A stretch of DNA of 64,000 nucleotides from Erwinia phyllosphaerae. GTDB taxonomy: Bacteria; Pseudomonadota; Gammaproteobacteria; Enterobacterales; Enterobacteriaceae. Below, piece after piece: positions 34,971-43,913 of this stretch (position 1 is its first letter; each line of letters begins with the position of its first letter). The stretch covers positions 248,001 to 312,000 of the forward strand of contig NZ_JAHSPF010000003.1 in the NCBI RefSeq assembly GCF_019132875.1, written 5' to 3'. A model generated the notes under the pieces. That model was not told where the DNA came from and ran no database searches. It worked only from the letters and a program-made list of their open reading frames with translations. Position numbers and translations under genes: made by a program.

Positions 34971-35822
34971 GTGAAAATCATTCACCTGAACTGTGGCTGC
35001 ATGTGTCCGTTGGGCGGCGCATTTTATGACGGCTTCAGTAAAGGCCTTCACGCGCATCTGGTTTGCCACTGTCTGCTGATTGAAACCGAGAATCATGGTC
35101 TGGTGCTGGTCGATACCGGTTTTGGCACGGAAGATGTCAGGCAGCCGGGTCGGTTAGCCACTTTTTTCCGCGTGATGAACAATATACAGCGCCGCGAATC
35201 ACTGACGGCGCTGGCGCAAATTCAGGCGCTGGGCTATCGGGCGGCAGACGTGCGGCACATCGTGCTGACCCATCTTGATTTTGACCACGCGGGCGGCCTG
35301 ACCGATTTCCCCCAGGCGCAAATTCATCTGATGCAGCAGGAGATCGATACTGCGCAGCAGCGGCACAGCTGGCTTACCCGTTCCCGTTATCGACCCGGAC
35401 AGTGGGGCGGCATCTCCGGCTGGACAGGCTATCAGCCAGCGGGGGAAAAGTGGTTTGGTTTTGATGCGGTCACCGATTTAAAAGGTCTGCCGCCCGAAAT
35501 ATTAATGATCCCTCTGGCCGGGCATACGCCCGGTCACGCCGGAATTGCCATTCAGACGGATACGGGCTGGGTGCTGCACGGCGGCGATGCGTGGTTTTAT
35601 CGCCGTGAGATAGAAGAGCAAAGACACTGTACGCCCGGACTGCGCTTTTATCAGTGGCTAATGTCGATGAATACGGATGCCAGGCTGCTCAACCAGCAGC
35701 GTTTACGCGAGCTGGCCAGTCATCACGGTCACGAAATCAGCCTGTTTTGCAGCCACGATGCGCGTGAGCTGGAGCGGATGATTGCAAAAAGCGCGTTAAA
35801 AACGCCTGATTATCCTCTGTAA
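34971..35822 (+). CDS. MBL-fold hydrolase, AHL-lactonase-like group
   Basis: A 283-residue zinc hydrolase with an intact metal motif THLDFDHAGG (HxHxDH variant H-x-D-x-D-H as in the lactonase group), a third histidine in AGHTPGHAG and an Asp in HGGDAWF, plus a late CSHD. The length and the start with GGxxYDG-like residues resemble N-acyl-homoserine lactonases such as AttM/AhlD, but many relatives have other substrates. It starts with GTG, with CGGAGA upstream. No partner gene is adjacent. Confidence 0.82.
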   Translation: MKIIHLNCGCMCPLGGAFYDGFSKGLHAHLVCHCLLIETENHGLVLVDTGFGTEDVRQPGRLATFFRVMNNIQRRESLTALAQIQALGYRAADVRHIVLTHLDFDHAGGLTDFPQAQIHLMQQEIDTAQQRHSWLTRSRYRPGQWGGISGWTGYQPAGEKWFGFDAVTDLKGLPPEILMIPLAGHTPGHAGIAIQTDTGWVLHGGDAWFYRREIEEQRHCTPGLRFYQWLMSMNTDARLLNQQRLRELASHHGHEISLFCSHDARELERMIAKSALKTPDYPL

Positions 35823-35861
35823 ACGCGCTGGTGGCGAAGGCTGCCTCAACCGTTATGTGTG

Positions 35862-35972
35862 CCAGCGGTCACGGAGGCAGATTCAGCCGCCGTGTTTATC
35901 CGTGGTCATGGAGACAGATTCAATTGCCGTATTTACCAGCGGTCACGTAGGTAGGCCCGACCGCGCTGTTTG
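35862..35972. repeat. Tandem repeat, three 37-bp units
   Basis: Units at 35862, 35899 and 35936, built on CCAGCGGTCACGGAGGCAGA with drift between copies. The third copy runs into GTTTGTCAGCAGTA, also found in the foldback arms at 33407. It lies just after the MBL gene stop. Confidence 0.8.
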
Positions 35973-36094
35973 TCAGCAGTACGTGCTTATCTTCCGCTAT
36001 AGCCCCGCAGTTTTTCTGTCACCTGCCATACTCAGCTGGCAAAGATTTTTTATTTATCAGTTAGCTGCGACGCAGCCGTCAACAAGGACCGATT

Positions 36095-37081
36095 ATGTCT
36101 CCCGAAAAAGTAGTGGTAATTACCGGCGGAACCGCTGGCGTAGGGCGCGCCAGCGCACAGGCATTTGCCGAGGCGGGTTACGCAGTAGCGGTGATTAGCC
36201 GCAGCGAACAGAGCGTCAAAGAAACCATCGAAGAGTTAAAGCTGCTGGGCGCACGGGCAACAGGCGTTGCGGCCGATGTGGCGGACGGGTCAGCGCTGTT
36301 AGCCGCAGGCCGTAAAATCGAGGCCGAGCTTGGTCCCATCAGCGTCTGGGTAAATGCTGCCATGCTTACCGTGCTTGCGCCAGTGACGGAGGTGACCGAT
36401 GAAGAGTTCCAGCAGGTCACGGATGTGACTTATCTGGGCTGCGTACACGGCACGCGCGCCGCGCTGACGCTAATGGGCGAGCGGGACAAGGGCACTATTG
36501 TACAGGTTGGATCGGCGCTGGCCTATCGGTCGGTGCCGTTGCAGTCTGCCTATTGTGCAGCTAAAGCGGCCATCCGGGGCTTCACGGATTCGCTGCGCAG
36601 TGAACTGCTGCACAACAAAAGTTCGATTCGCCTGACGATGGTGCACCTGCCGGGCGTAAACACGCCGCAGTTTGACTGGGCACGTAACAAGATGGGCAAT
36701 GCGGTACAGCCGATGCCGCCAATTTTTCAGCCCGAAGTAGCCGCCAGAGCGATCGTTAAAGCATCAAGCCGCGCACCGCGCGAGGTCTGGCTGGGGCGCA
36801 CCACCGTACAGTCAATTATGGGCACCATGCTGTTTCCTGGCCTGCTTGACCGGATGATGGCGAAACAGGGCTGGAGCGGACAGCTTACCGATGAGTCAGA
36901 GGTCGCAGAACGGCCTGACAACCTGCATCAGCCGGTAGACGGGCTGCATCGCAGCCACGGCCGCTTTGACGACAAGGCGGAAGGCCACGCTGTCCACCTG
37001 AACGTTAACAATCCTGGCCTGGCCATTCTGGGCGTGGCCGCCGTCGCCTGGCTGGGACTGCGCGCTTTGCGTCGGCGTTAA
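36095..37081 (+). CDS. SDR-family oxidoreductase with C-terminal membrane anchor
   Basis: A 328-residue short-chain dehydrogenase. The cofactor motif TGGTAGVG is at 10-17, the NNAG motif reads VNAAM, and the catalytic Ser, Tyr and Lys are in VGSALAYRS and YCAAKAA. After the catalytic core a linker of about 60 residues leads to a hydrophobic C-terminal helix (LAILGVAAVAWLGLRAL) and a basic end, so it is probably held at the inner membrane. AAGGA precedes the ATG. The substrate is unknown; the layout is common among proteobacterial SDRs annotated as membrane-associated. Confidence 0.85.
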   Translation: MSPEKVVVITGGTAGVGRASAQAFAEAGYAVAVISRSEQSVKETIEELKLLGARATGVAADVADGSALLAAGRKIEAELGPISVWVNAAMLTVLAPVTEVTDEEFQQVTDVTYLGCVHGTRAALTLMGERDKGTIVQVGSALAYRSVPLQSAYCAAKAAIRGFTDSLRSELLHNKSSIRLTMVHLPGVNTPQFDWARNKMGNAVQPMPPIFQPEVAARAIVKASSRAPREVWLGRTTVQSIMGTMLFPGLLDRMMAKQGWSGQLTDESEVAERPDNLHQPVDGLHRSHGRFDDKAEGHAVHLNVNNPGLAILGVAAVAWLGLRALRRR

Positions 37082-37165
37082 GTTATAAGGGCAGGGTGCC
37101 GCTTTTCTGTAAGGAGTCTGCCGTTGTGCACACGGCAGAAAACGAGGCTATTAGTGCCGAAACCC

Positions 37166-37192
37166 TAACGTTCTCTGTGAAAAAGCCGATAA
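37166..37192 (+). promoter_or_regulatory. Sigma-28 (FliA) promoter of the yjfB-like gene
   Basis: TAAC, 15 bases, GCCGATAA: one mismatch in the -35 element and a perfect -10 of the FliA consensus, ending 65 bp before the yjfB-like start. Confidence 0.85.
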
Positions 37193-37257
37193 CCCTCTAT
37201 GGCCCGATCTCAGGCCGTAACAGGTGTCTTTTTCGTTACAGTAAACAGGAGAGCACG

Positions 37258-37446
37258 ATGGATGTATCGCAAATTGCGTCACTGGCTTCCGGTCTTAATA
37301 ATCTGGAACTCAACAGCCAGGTCAGCAATCTCGTACTGAAGAAAACGCTGGATAACCAACAGGCCGCGGCAACCAGCCTGATCGCCTCTATTCCTCAGAT
37401 GCCCGCTAACCCGGCAATCGGACGGAATATCAATACCACGGCATAA
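37258..37446 (+). CDS. YjfB-family putative motility protein
   Basis: A 62-residue protein starting MDVSQIASLAS with Asn/Gln-rich helices and a later VLKKTLDNQQAAATSLIASIP, the YjfB family pattern. Such proteins are widespread beside flagellar regulons but have no defined mechanism. ATG 37258 has CAGGAG upstream; the longer frame from 37096 runs across the promoter. A near-perfect sigma-28 promoter upstream supports expression late in flagellar assembly. A terminator follows. Confidence 0.83.
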   Translation: MDVSQIASLASGLNNLELNSQVSNLVLKKTLDNQQAAATSLIASIPQMPANPAIGRNINTTA

Positions 37447-37495
37447 GCCAGGGTATGGCGGAAAGGACTCAGGACGCCATAATCAGCTGTTCCTA

Positions 37496-37516
37496 CGGGG
37501 AGCGAGAATCTCCCCG
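37496..37516 (+). terminator. Terminator after the yjfB-like gene
   Basis: Perfect 7-bp stem CGGGGAG / CTCCCCG with loop CGAGAAT, then CTTTATC. Confidence 0.65.
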
Positions 37517-37679
37517 CTTTATCGTCACTCCTGACCTCCTCCGTTCACGACCCTGGCTTAAACCGCTGTCTTAAATCATTTATCCACTATACTGACCCTA
37601 GCAGTTGTAATTTACATCCGAGGCTGTGCTCGGTTAACGATCTGACGTTAACCATATCCATGACCATCTGGAGAATAAA

Positions 37680-38237
37680 ATGCAAAAAAGTAAAACTTTG
37701 AAAGGGTTGCTGACCGTATCGGTCGTAGCGGCTATGTTCAGCACCGCTGCCGTACAGGCCCAGACGCCGACCAGTGGCGCCGCAAGCCAGACCGCAGCAA
37801 ACACCAAACTCAGCTCCGGCGACGAAAAAGCGGTGAAAGATATGGCGCAGGCTGATATCAATGAAGTTGCCGCTGGCAAGATCGCCTTGAGCAAAGCCAA
37901 AAGCAGCGAAGTCAAAGCCTTCGCGCAGCAGATGGTCGATGACCACGGCGGCGCCTTAACCAAAGTACAGACCGTCGCCGAGCAAAAGGGCGTGACGCTG
38001 CCAACCGAGCCGGACGCTAAGCACAAAGCTATGGCCGCTAAGCTGGAAAAGGTGAGTGGTGCCGCATTTGACAAGATGTATATGGAAAATGCCGGGACTA
38101 AAGACCACAAGATGGTGCTGTCTAAGCTGGAAAGTGACGCCAAAAAAATTAAAGATCCGGATGTAAAGGCGCTGGCTGATGCGCATACGCCGGTCGTGGA
38201 GCAGCATCTGAAAGCTGCCCAAAAAATGGCGATGTAA
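37680..38237 (+). CDS. DUF4142 exported protein
   Basis: A 185-residue protein with a signal peptide (hydrophobic VSVVAAMFSTAAVQAQ, cleavage near residue 27). The DUF4142 helical bundle (about 45-182) follows, with the pattern DMAQADINEVAAGKIAL, AQQMVDDHGGAL and a histidine in KDHKMVLSKL. It is a ferritin-like helical domain of unknown role, probably periplasmic. It is Ala- and Lys-rich and contains no cysteine. The gene stands alone; its start is set by GGAG before the ATG. Confidence 0.85.
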   Translation: MQKSKTLKGLLTVSVVAAMFSTAAVQAQTPTSGAASQTAANTKLSSGDEKAVKDMAQADINEVAAGKIALSKAKSSEVKAFAQQMVDDHGGALTKVQTVAEQKGVTLPTEPDAKHKAMAAKLEKVSGAAFDKMYMENAGTKDHKMVLSKLESDAKKIKDPDVKALADAHTPVVEQHLKAAQKMAM

Positions 38238-38723
38238 CCGGGCATACGGCGAGTAAGTAGACAGGTCATTCGATGGGGATACTGTCCTGTGACCTGGACT
38301 ATGTTTGTTCGAAGTGTTACCGAAAGTCATGGCGATTAAGTATCTGGTGCTACTTCTGGCATCAACTTTCCCCGGCTTGTATCTCACTATCAGGCTGAAT
38401 ACGATTGCAGCTGTACGCTTACCCTCCTCAGTCGCTGTAGATATCTCCTGGTATGGTTGGACTGACCTGCTACCCGTTGATTAACACAGACTGATTTAGC
38501 AACTTCCGCTTTTGGCACTAAATTGTTGTAGGCGATCCTACGAGGCCGCAGCGGCCGATGCGCAGCCGTTACTTTGTCTAACCTCACGCGGATGAAGGGG
38601 GAATGTGTTAGTACACAGTTAATACTTTCTTTCCTTCACGACTGTCCCCCAACCTCGGTTTTTGCTAATCTATGCGGCTGGACTGCTTCCAGCCGCATTA
38701 GCGTTGCCGGTTAAGGAGTTTCC
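38238..38723. other. Intergenic region with no gene
   Basis: About 485 bp of mixed composition. A minus-strand frame (38390-38587) has a slight resemblance to transposase OrfA proteins but no real support. A perfect 10-bp hairpin at 38672-38698 precedes the next gene. Confidence 0.4.
38672..38698. repeat. Perfect hairpin upstream of unknown gene
   Basis: ATGCGGCTGG / CCAGCCGCAT with a 7-nt loop, 25 bp before the next start codon. No T-run. It could be the end of an older terminator or a leader structure. Confidence 0.6.
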
Positions 38724-39350
38724 ATGTCGCCTTTCAACAAACATCGCCCCTTTATTTCCCTTTCGCGTCGTCAGCGCCGTAAAAAAGTCATCGAGCTAAA
38801 AAACCGTATCTATCGTCAACGTCATCGCTGTGGCGGGATGTTCTATGATGATTGCGATATTCAACACTACAAAGATAACCCCGACCATATTTGGGCATGG
38901 AGTGATATCTATTTTGTCGGCTGCGATCCTGCCGATCTCTGGAATGCTGAAATCATCACGGCCAAGTTGGCTTTTCAGGATGCGGTGCACGATCGCGCAT
39001 TCAATGAAGCCTGGGCGATGCTCAGTCAGCAGGAACAAAAAGAAGAGGCACGATATGAAACGACCCCCAATGTGAATAGCAAAGGCAAAATTGTTAGCTA
39101 TACCTTGGTGCGCCGAGAAAAACAGGCCTATGCGATTTTTGGCGGGCTGACCTTTTGGCAGTTTATTGAGAAGCGTGAGAAGGAAATAGCGCAAGATGAA
39201 GCGCCGGAGGTTTGTTGTGGTTATCAGTTGCTGCCGGGGTTCGCTTATGGGCATGGGCTACGGATAGTTGTTGATGCTGCGGCGCTGACCGTGCCTGTGA
39301 TTGAGGCGGCGATTGGGGATTTTTTGAAAAAGGTGAGGGACGTGGCTTAG
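38724..39350 (+). CDS. Unknown soluble protein, 208 residues
   Basis: Not recognised. It starts with a basic region (about residues 5-35, many Arg and Lys) and has a middle rich in aromatic residues (DNPDHIWAWSDIYFVG) with CG/CD pairs. A charged central helix and a C-terminal CCGYQLLPGFAYGHGL segment follow. AAGGAG lies just before the ATG. There is no signal peptide or membrane helix. The basic start and four to five cysteines or histidines would fit nucleic acid or metal binding, but this is weak. Codon use in the last third is poorer in C than in the housekeeping genes, which hints at acquisition. Confidence 0.65.
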   Translation: MSPFNKHRPFISLSRRQRRKKVIELKNRIYRQRHRCGGMFYDDCDIQHYKDNPDHIWAWSDIYFVGCDPADLWNAEIITAKLAFQDAVHDRAFNEAWAMLSQQEQKEEARYETTPNVNSKGKIVSYTLVRREKQAYAIFGGLTFWQFIEKREKEIAQDEAPEVCCGYQLLPGFAYGHGLRIVVDAAALTVPVIEAAIGDFLKKVRDVA

Positions 39351-39530
39351 GAGATAGCGACTTATATGGGGAGCACTGAAGATGCGGGCATTCATACAGT
39401 AGGGAATCGGAGGGGGGGAAATTTGTCACCCTCCCATATGTGTGTAAGTTGAGCCTTAACGGCATTGGATCTGTAACCTATTTCATTTGAACGTGAACGG
39501 CCTGCGGTTCGGGCTGTGTGGATTATATAG

Positions 39531-39812
39531 TCCTCTCCAGCCAAAGGTTGCAAATTTTATCAGGCTGCCTCGCCTGAGCAGAGTTCATACCCTCAGCAAC
39601 TTGCTTTCGCGCTTGCTCGCATTTCTCGCGAGCTTCGGCGAGCTTTACCGCTGGATACTCACCCAGGGCAAACATGCTTGATTACCGTTGAGCTTAAATC
39701 GCTAACGCCAGACTTTTTTGCCAGTGGGTTTCATTTCGAGGTAGAGACCGTTGAAATTGTTAAGTCGACAGAGTTTTTCTTTCGGCCTGGCAGTGCGGCA
39801 TTGTATCAATGA
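39531..39812 (+). pseudogene. 3' remnant of an unrecognised gene
   Basis: An open frame without a start codon reads about 93 residues to a TGA at 39810. It is protein-like: a helical part (LAFALARISRELRRALPL) then a beta-rich end with FHFEVETVEIVKSTEFFFRP and GSAALYQ. The sequence before it in other frames also looks coding (GLYSPLQPKVANF), so at least one frameshift or deletion separates the pieces. I cannot name the family. Confidence 0.45.
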
Positions 39813-39932
39813 GCATAACGGAGGGTTGTTTATTTATTATACCGTTATTGTACTCACTAAAATGAAGATGGAAGAAAGTTGTACTCATTTATAACAGCGT
39901 TGTTACGAGATGGGTTGAGACATTATGAAATG

Positions 39933-39959
39933 AAAAATCCACGCAACTGCGTGGATTTT
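39933..39959. terminator. Terminator of ychF
   Basis: Perfect 11-bp stem AAAATCCACGC / GCGTGGATTTT with a 4-nt loop and T-runs on both strands, about 60 bp after the ychF stop. Confidence 0.9.
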
Positions 39960-40016
39960 AGAGGCTTTTACCGTTGCCCTGAGATTCAGTGAAACCCATG
40001 AGACAACAAATTTTAT

Positions 40017-41108
40017 TTAGACGTTAAACAGGAAGTTCATCACGTCGCCATCTTTCACGATGTAATCTTTACCTTCTGAACGCATTTTACCGGCTTCTTT
40101 CGCGCCCTGTTCGCCTTTATAAGCGATGTAGTCTTCATAGGCGATGGTCTGAGCGCGGATAAAACCTTTCTCAAAGTCGGTATGAATTTTACCGGCGGCC
40201 TGCGGAGCGGTTGCGCCTACAGGGATGGTCCAGGCGCGCACTTCCTTCACGCCAGCGGTGAAGTAGGTTTGCAGGTTCAGCAGCGAGTAACCAGCGCGAA
40301 TGACGCGGTTCAGACCTGGCTCTTCAATACCCAGCTCGGCCATAAACTCGTTGCGGTCAGCGTCTTCCAGCTCGGCGATGTCGGATTCCACAGCAGCGCA
40401 CACCGGCACAACGATGGAACCTTCTTGCGCAGCGATTTCACGAACCTGATCCAGGTAAGGGTTGTTCTCGAAACCATCTTCGTTAACGTTAGCGATATAC
40501 ATCGTTGGCTTCAGGGTCAGGAAGCTCAGGTAGCGGATAGCCGCTTTATCTTCTTCGCTCAGATCCAGCGAACGCAGCATGCCAGCGTTAGACAGGTGAG
40601 GCAGGCATTTTTCCAGCGCGACCTGTTCTGCTTTAGCGTCTTTATCGCCGCCTTTTGCTTTCTTCTGCACGCGCTGCAGCGCACGCTCACAGGTGTCCAG
40701 ATCGGACAGCGCCAGCTCGGTGTTGATCACTTCGATATCATCAGCCGGGTTAACCTTGTTGTTAACGTGAATGATGTTATCGTTTTCAAAGCAGCGCACT
40801 ACGTGGCCGATGGCTTCGGTTTCGCGGATGTTGGTCAGGAACTGATTGCCCAGACCTTCGCCTTTCGACGCGCCTTTTACCAGGCCCGCGATATCCACAA
40901 ACTCCATGGTGGTTGGTAAAATACGCTGTGGCTTAACGATTTCCGCCAGTTTGTCGAGACGGGAATCAGGCATTGGCACCACGCCGGTATTCGGCTCAAT
41001 GGTACAGAACGGGAAGTTTGCCGCTTCGATGCCCGCTTTGGTTAACGCATTGAACAGTGTGGATTTCCCGACGTTAGGCAGGCCCACAATACCGCATTTG
41101 AATCCCAT
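40017..41108 (-). CDS. ychF: Redox-regulated ATPase YchF (OLA1 family)
   Basis: A 363-residue P-loop protein of the Obg family that prefers ATP, binds ribosomes and affects stress tolerance and leaderless mRNA translation. GLPNVGKST lies at residues 9-17, the switch region with [19 protein letters not shown] follows, and the C-terminal TGS domain ends near MNFLFNV. ATG 41108, preceded by AAGGTGA, gives the E. coli length; the frame extends 26 codons more without homology. In E. coli ychF lies directly downstream of pth; here 4.6 kb separate them. Confidence 0.97.
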   Translation of the reverse strand: MGFKCGIVGLPNVGKSTLFNALTKAGIEAANFPFCTIEPNTGVVPMPDSRLDKLAEIVKPQRILPTTMEFVDIAGLVKGASKGEGLGNQFLTNIRETEAIGHVVRCFENDNIIHVNNKVNPADDIEVINTELALSDLDTCERALQRVQKKAKGGDKDAKAEQVALEKCLPHLSNAGMLRSLDLSEEDKAAIRYLSFLTLKPTMYIANVNEDGFENNPYLDQVREIAAQEGSIVVPVCAAVESDIAELEDADRNEFMAELGIEEPGLNRVIRAGYSLLNLQTYFTAGVKEVRAWTIPVGATAPQAAGKIHTDFEKGFIRAQTIAYEDYIAYKGEQGAKEAGKMRSEGKDYIVKDGDVMNFLFNV

Positions 41109-41442
41109 GTAAATCACCTTAATTAATAAGAGGAAGCGTTCTTCCCCGAAAAGCTGGTTGGCACTAAGTTTCCGCGCATTATACACGTAATTATCGCCTG
41201 GATGGCGCTGTTTTCTACCCGCAACGGGCAGAATAGGGTTGAGATCTCGCTCACGTTTTCACATACTGTTTACCCATTACGCCAGACGGAGAACACTGCG
41301 GATGCATCGCTTCCAGCTTACGCCACCCTGAAACCTTCCTGCCTGCAACGTCTGTTGCGCTTCTCGTCTTTCTGACGAGCCAGAACTGTGCCCCCACGCG
41401 GCGGTGCGGTAATCCTGCATTACTATAAAAACGGAAATCAGC
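41109..41442. promoter_or_regulatory. Divergent region between ychF and the SulP gene
   Basis: About 330 bp holding the new ychF promoter, needed because pth no longer lies upstream, and the SulP promoter. No named operator was seen. Confidence 0.45.
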
Positions 41443-42924
41443 ATGTTCAATTTGAGCAACCTCAGGGCTGCCGACGTCAAAAATGACGTTCTGGCGGGCG
41501 CTGTTGTCTCTGTGGCCCTTATTCCGGAAGCCACGGCCTTTTCACTATTGGCCGGCCTGTCGCCGACCATCGGCCTGCATACCGCCTTTATTCTTGGTCT
41601 GGTTACCGCGCTGTTTGGCGGCAAACCCGGCATGATCTCCGGTGCGGCGGGATCGATCATCGTGGTGTTAATCAGCCTGATTCAGACCCACGGCTATGAA
41701 TACGTGCTGCTGGCGACTATTTTCGCCGGGGTTATCCAGCTGGCGATTGGGCTGTTCCGCCTGGGGAAATTTATCCGCCTTGTGCCGCAACCGGCTATCT
41801 ATGGCTTCGTGAATGGTTTGGCTATCGTGATTGCGCTGGCGCAGATCCCGATGATTAAAAACCAGGGGCCGGTGATGTACGGCCTGGTGGCGCTGGCGAT
41901 GCTGATCGTCTGGCTGTTTCCTAAATTCACCAAAGTCATTCCCGGTTCGCTGGCGGCCCTCATTGCCATCAGCGCTATTGCTATCGGTTTTGGTCTGGAT
42001 ACCAAACGGGTAGGGGATCTGGCCGATATTTCCGGCACGCTGCCGTTTTTCCATCTGCCAGAAGCGCCCCTAAGCTGGGCCACGATGAAGATTGTGCTGC
42101 CTTATTCGGTGATTATCGCGCTGGTCGGGCTGATAGAATCATTGTTAACGCTGGCGGTGCTGGATGAAATGGGCAGTAAAAAAGGCAACGGTAATAAGGA
42201 GTGCGTGGCGCAGGGCATCGGCAATACGCTGTGCGGCTTTTTCGGCAGCTTCGCCGGTTGCGCCATGATTGGCCAGTCGATCATCAACTTTACATCCGGT
42301 GGTCGCGGGCGCATTTCCAACCTGGTTGGCGCGGTTTTGCTGATTCTGTTTGTGGTTAGCCTGTCGAAGTATATTGCGTTACTGCCGGTGGCGGCGCTGG
42401 CTGGCATCATGTTTGTCGTCTGCATCAACACGTTTGAGTGGAGCTCGCTTAAACGCCTGAAGCGCATGCCCAAACCGGATGCGGTGATTATGGTGGCGGT
42501 AACCGTGGTAACCATTTATACCGATTTAGCGATGGCGGTGATTTTCGGCGTGATTATTTCCGCGCTGGTTTTCGCCTGGCAGCATGCCCGCATTACCATT
42601 ACGTCGCAGGAAGAGAGCGAGACCCAAAAGACCTACCGGCTGGAAGGCCCGCTGTTTTTTGCTTCCGTAGCCAGCTTTCAGGAGCTGTTTACGCCAGCAA
42701 AAGATCCGCAGGAAGTGGTTATCGATTTCGCCCGCACGCGGGTGATGGATTCCAGCGGCGTTGAAGCCATTGATAAACTGACCGCGCGCTATATTGCGGA
42801 AGGGAAAAGCGTCAAACTGCGGCATCTCAGCGAAGATTGCATCAGTCTGTTAAAGCAGGCAGGCCCTTTTTGTAGTCACGAGCTGGATGCGCCCGACTAT
42901 AAAGTTGCCGCCGACAGCGACTAA
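41443..42924 (+). CDS. SulP-family anion transporter with STAS domain
   Basis: A 493-residue inner-membrane transporter of the SLC26/SulP family. The membrane part (about 1-385) begins directly with LAGAVVSVALIPEATAFSLLAG and has IQLAIGLFRLGKFIRLVPQPAIYGFVNG in outline; the STAS domain (about 395-490) contains MDSSGVEAIDKL. It is shorter than E. coli DauA (about 550-559) and its N terminus differs, resembling the BicA-like subgroup; bicarbonate, sulphate or a dicarboxylate are possible substrates. No start signal is strong. It stands alone on the strand opposite ychF and pth. Confidence 0.88.
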   Translation: MFNLSNLRAADVKNDVLAGAVVSVALIPEATAFSLLAGLSPTIGLHTAFILGLVTALFGGKPGMISGAAGSIIVVLISLIQTHGYEYVLLATIFAGVIQLAIGLFRLGKFIRLVPQPAIYGFVNGLAIVIALAQIPMIKNQGPVMYGLVALAMLIVWLFPKFTKVIPGSLAALIAISAIAIGFGLDTKRVGDLADISGTLPFFHLPEAPLSWATMKIVLPYSVIIALVGLIESLLTLAVLDEMGSKKGNGNKECVAQGIGNTLCGFFGSFAGCAMIGQSIINFTSGGRGRISNLVGAVLLILFVVSLSKYIALLPVAALAGIMFVVCINTFEWSSLKRLKRMPKPDAVIMVAVTVVTIYTDLAMAVIFGVIISALVFAWQHARITITSQEESETQKTYRLEGPLFFASVASFQELFTPAKDPQEVVIDFARTRVMDSSGVEAIDKLTARYIAEGKSVKLRHLSEDCISLLKQAGPFCSHELDAPDYKVAADSD

Positions 42925-43058
42925 AGCGTAAAGCTAAGGCCGGTCCTGCCGATATATATCAAAATCGTTATAACGCCCTGAGTATCAGAGTAAACCTCTA
43001 ACTTTTGGCGATATGATGAATATAATCACTGGCAGGACGTCCTGAGCTGGCATAAAGC

Positions 43059-43700
43059 ATGATTGATAATTACTGTTACATTCCGATTCATTCCCTTAGC
43101 GGTGAGCTGATTGCGCTGGAGCTTACTGTTTTACCACACCAGAATGCGCCAACTGCCCAGAATGCGGAAAACCGCCTGCTGGATCAGCTACTGACGGTAG
43201 AACGTTATGCAGACTATTTTCAGCTGCACGGCCTGCTGTGCTGCCTGACGATTGATTTTCCGCTGGCGCGCGCGGTGACCGAATCGCCATTTATTCAGCG
43301 AATTTTGGGCCAGCTGCCTTTTGTACGGCTAAAGCTGTCGGAAGATTTCCCTAATCTGCACGACGGGCCGAATAACCCCCTGTTGCGTGCGCTAATCGAT
43401 CAGCTGAACATTTTATGGCTGGACGACCTGGGGGCAGGCGACGCTAACCTTAATGCGCTTCAGTCGAAGATGTTCGAAGTCGTCAAGCTGGATCGCCAGT
43501 TCTATCTGGATAACATCAGCAAGCCTTTCTTCAATGTATTGATTGCCCATATTCATCGTTACACCAACCGCGTATTGGTGGCGGGCGTCGAAAGCGAAGG
43601 CCAGCTGGAAAAGCTGGCGGCCAGCAAGGTCTGGGGCGTGCAGGGCTATTTTGCTGAATCTATGGCGCTGGATGCACTGGACGGCACGGAAGGACCTTAA
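43059..43700 (+). CDS. EAL-domain protein with degenerate motifs
   Basis: A 213-residue protein consisting only of an EAL (c-di-GMP phosphodiesterase) fold. The first motif reads IALELTV, keeping the Glu but lacking the usual Arg, and the Asn of the second motif is Asp (LTIDFP). The DDFGxG motif is kept as LDDLGAGDAN, the K-x-D as VVKLDRQF, and the last Glu as VAGVESEGQ. Catalysis is uncertain; such proteins often act as c-di-GMP sensors or regulators through protein contacts. It is a single gene followed by a terminator. No GGDEF or membrane part. Confidence 0.8.
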   Translation: MIDNYCYIPIHSLSGELIALELTVLPHQNAPTAQNAENRLLDQLLTVERYADYFQLHGLLCCLTIDFPLARAVTESPFIQRILGQLPFVRLKLSEDFPNLHDGPNNPLLRALIDQLNILWLDDLGAGDANLNALQSKMFEVVKLDRQFYLDNISKPFFNVLIAHIHRYTNRVLVAGVESEGQLEKLAASKVWGVQGYFAESMALDALDGTEGP

Positions 43701-43706
43701 TGCAGA

Positions 43707-43737
43707 AGGCGTCTGCTGTTGATAACGGCAGACGCCT
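43707..43737 (+). terminator. Terminator after the EAL gene
   Basis: A 10-bp stem AGGCGTCTGC / GCAGACGCCT, 6 bp after the stop; only short T content follows. Confidence 0.6.
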
Positions 43738-43815
43738 GCATTCACTGGCCTGACTAGCAGGCTTTTTGCACGGTGTGAGATTGCTTGCTGGCTAAAACCG
43801 GTAGCTAAAACCAGT

Positions 43816-43850
43816 AGCGCCCATAATTCAATAAGGTTCGGGCGCTTGTT
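43816..43850 (+). terminator. Possible terminator facing the toxin remnant
   Basis: Stem AGCGCCC / GGGCGCT with a 17-nt loop, then TGTTTTAT. Weak but terminator-like. Confidence 0.35.
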
Positions 43851-43913
43851 TTATGGGATTATCTAACGCCGTGTTATGCCATATTTTTTATCGACTACAA
43901 ACTGCGGGGCTTC

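Noticed and set aside
38390-38587. Minus-strand frame with a passing likeness to transposase OrfA proteins
   Set aside because: The likeness is limited to a few residues; no inverted repeats or second transposase frame nearby.
41443-42924. Assignment of the SulP gene as dauA because of its place near ychF and pth
   Set aside because: Shorter than DauA and with a different N terminus; orientation and order differ, so no symbol was given.
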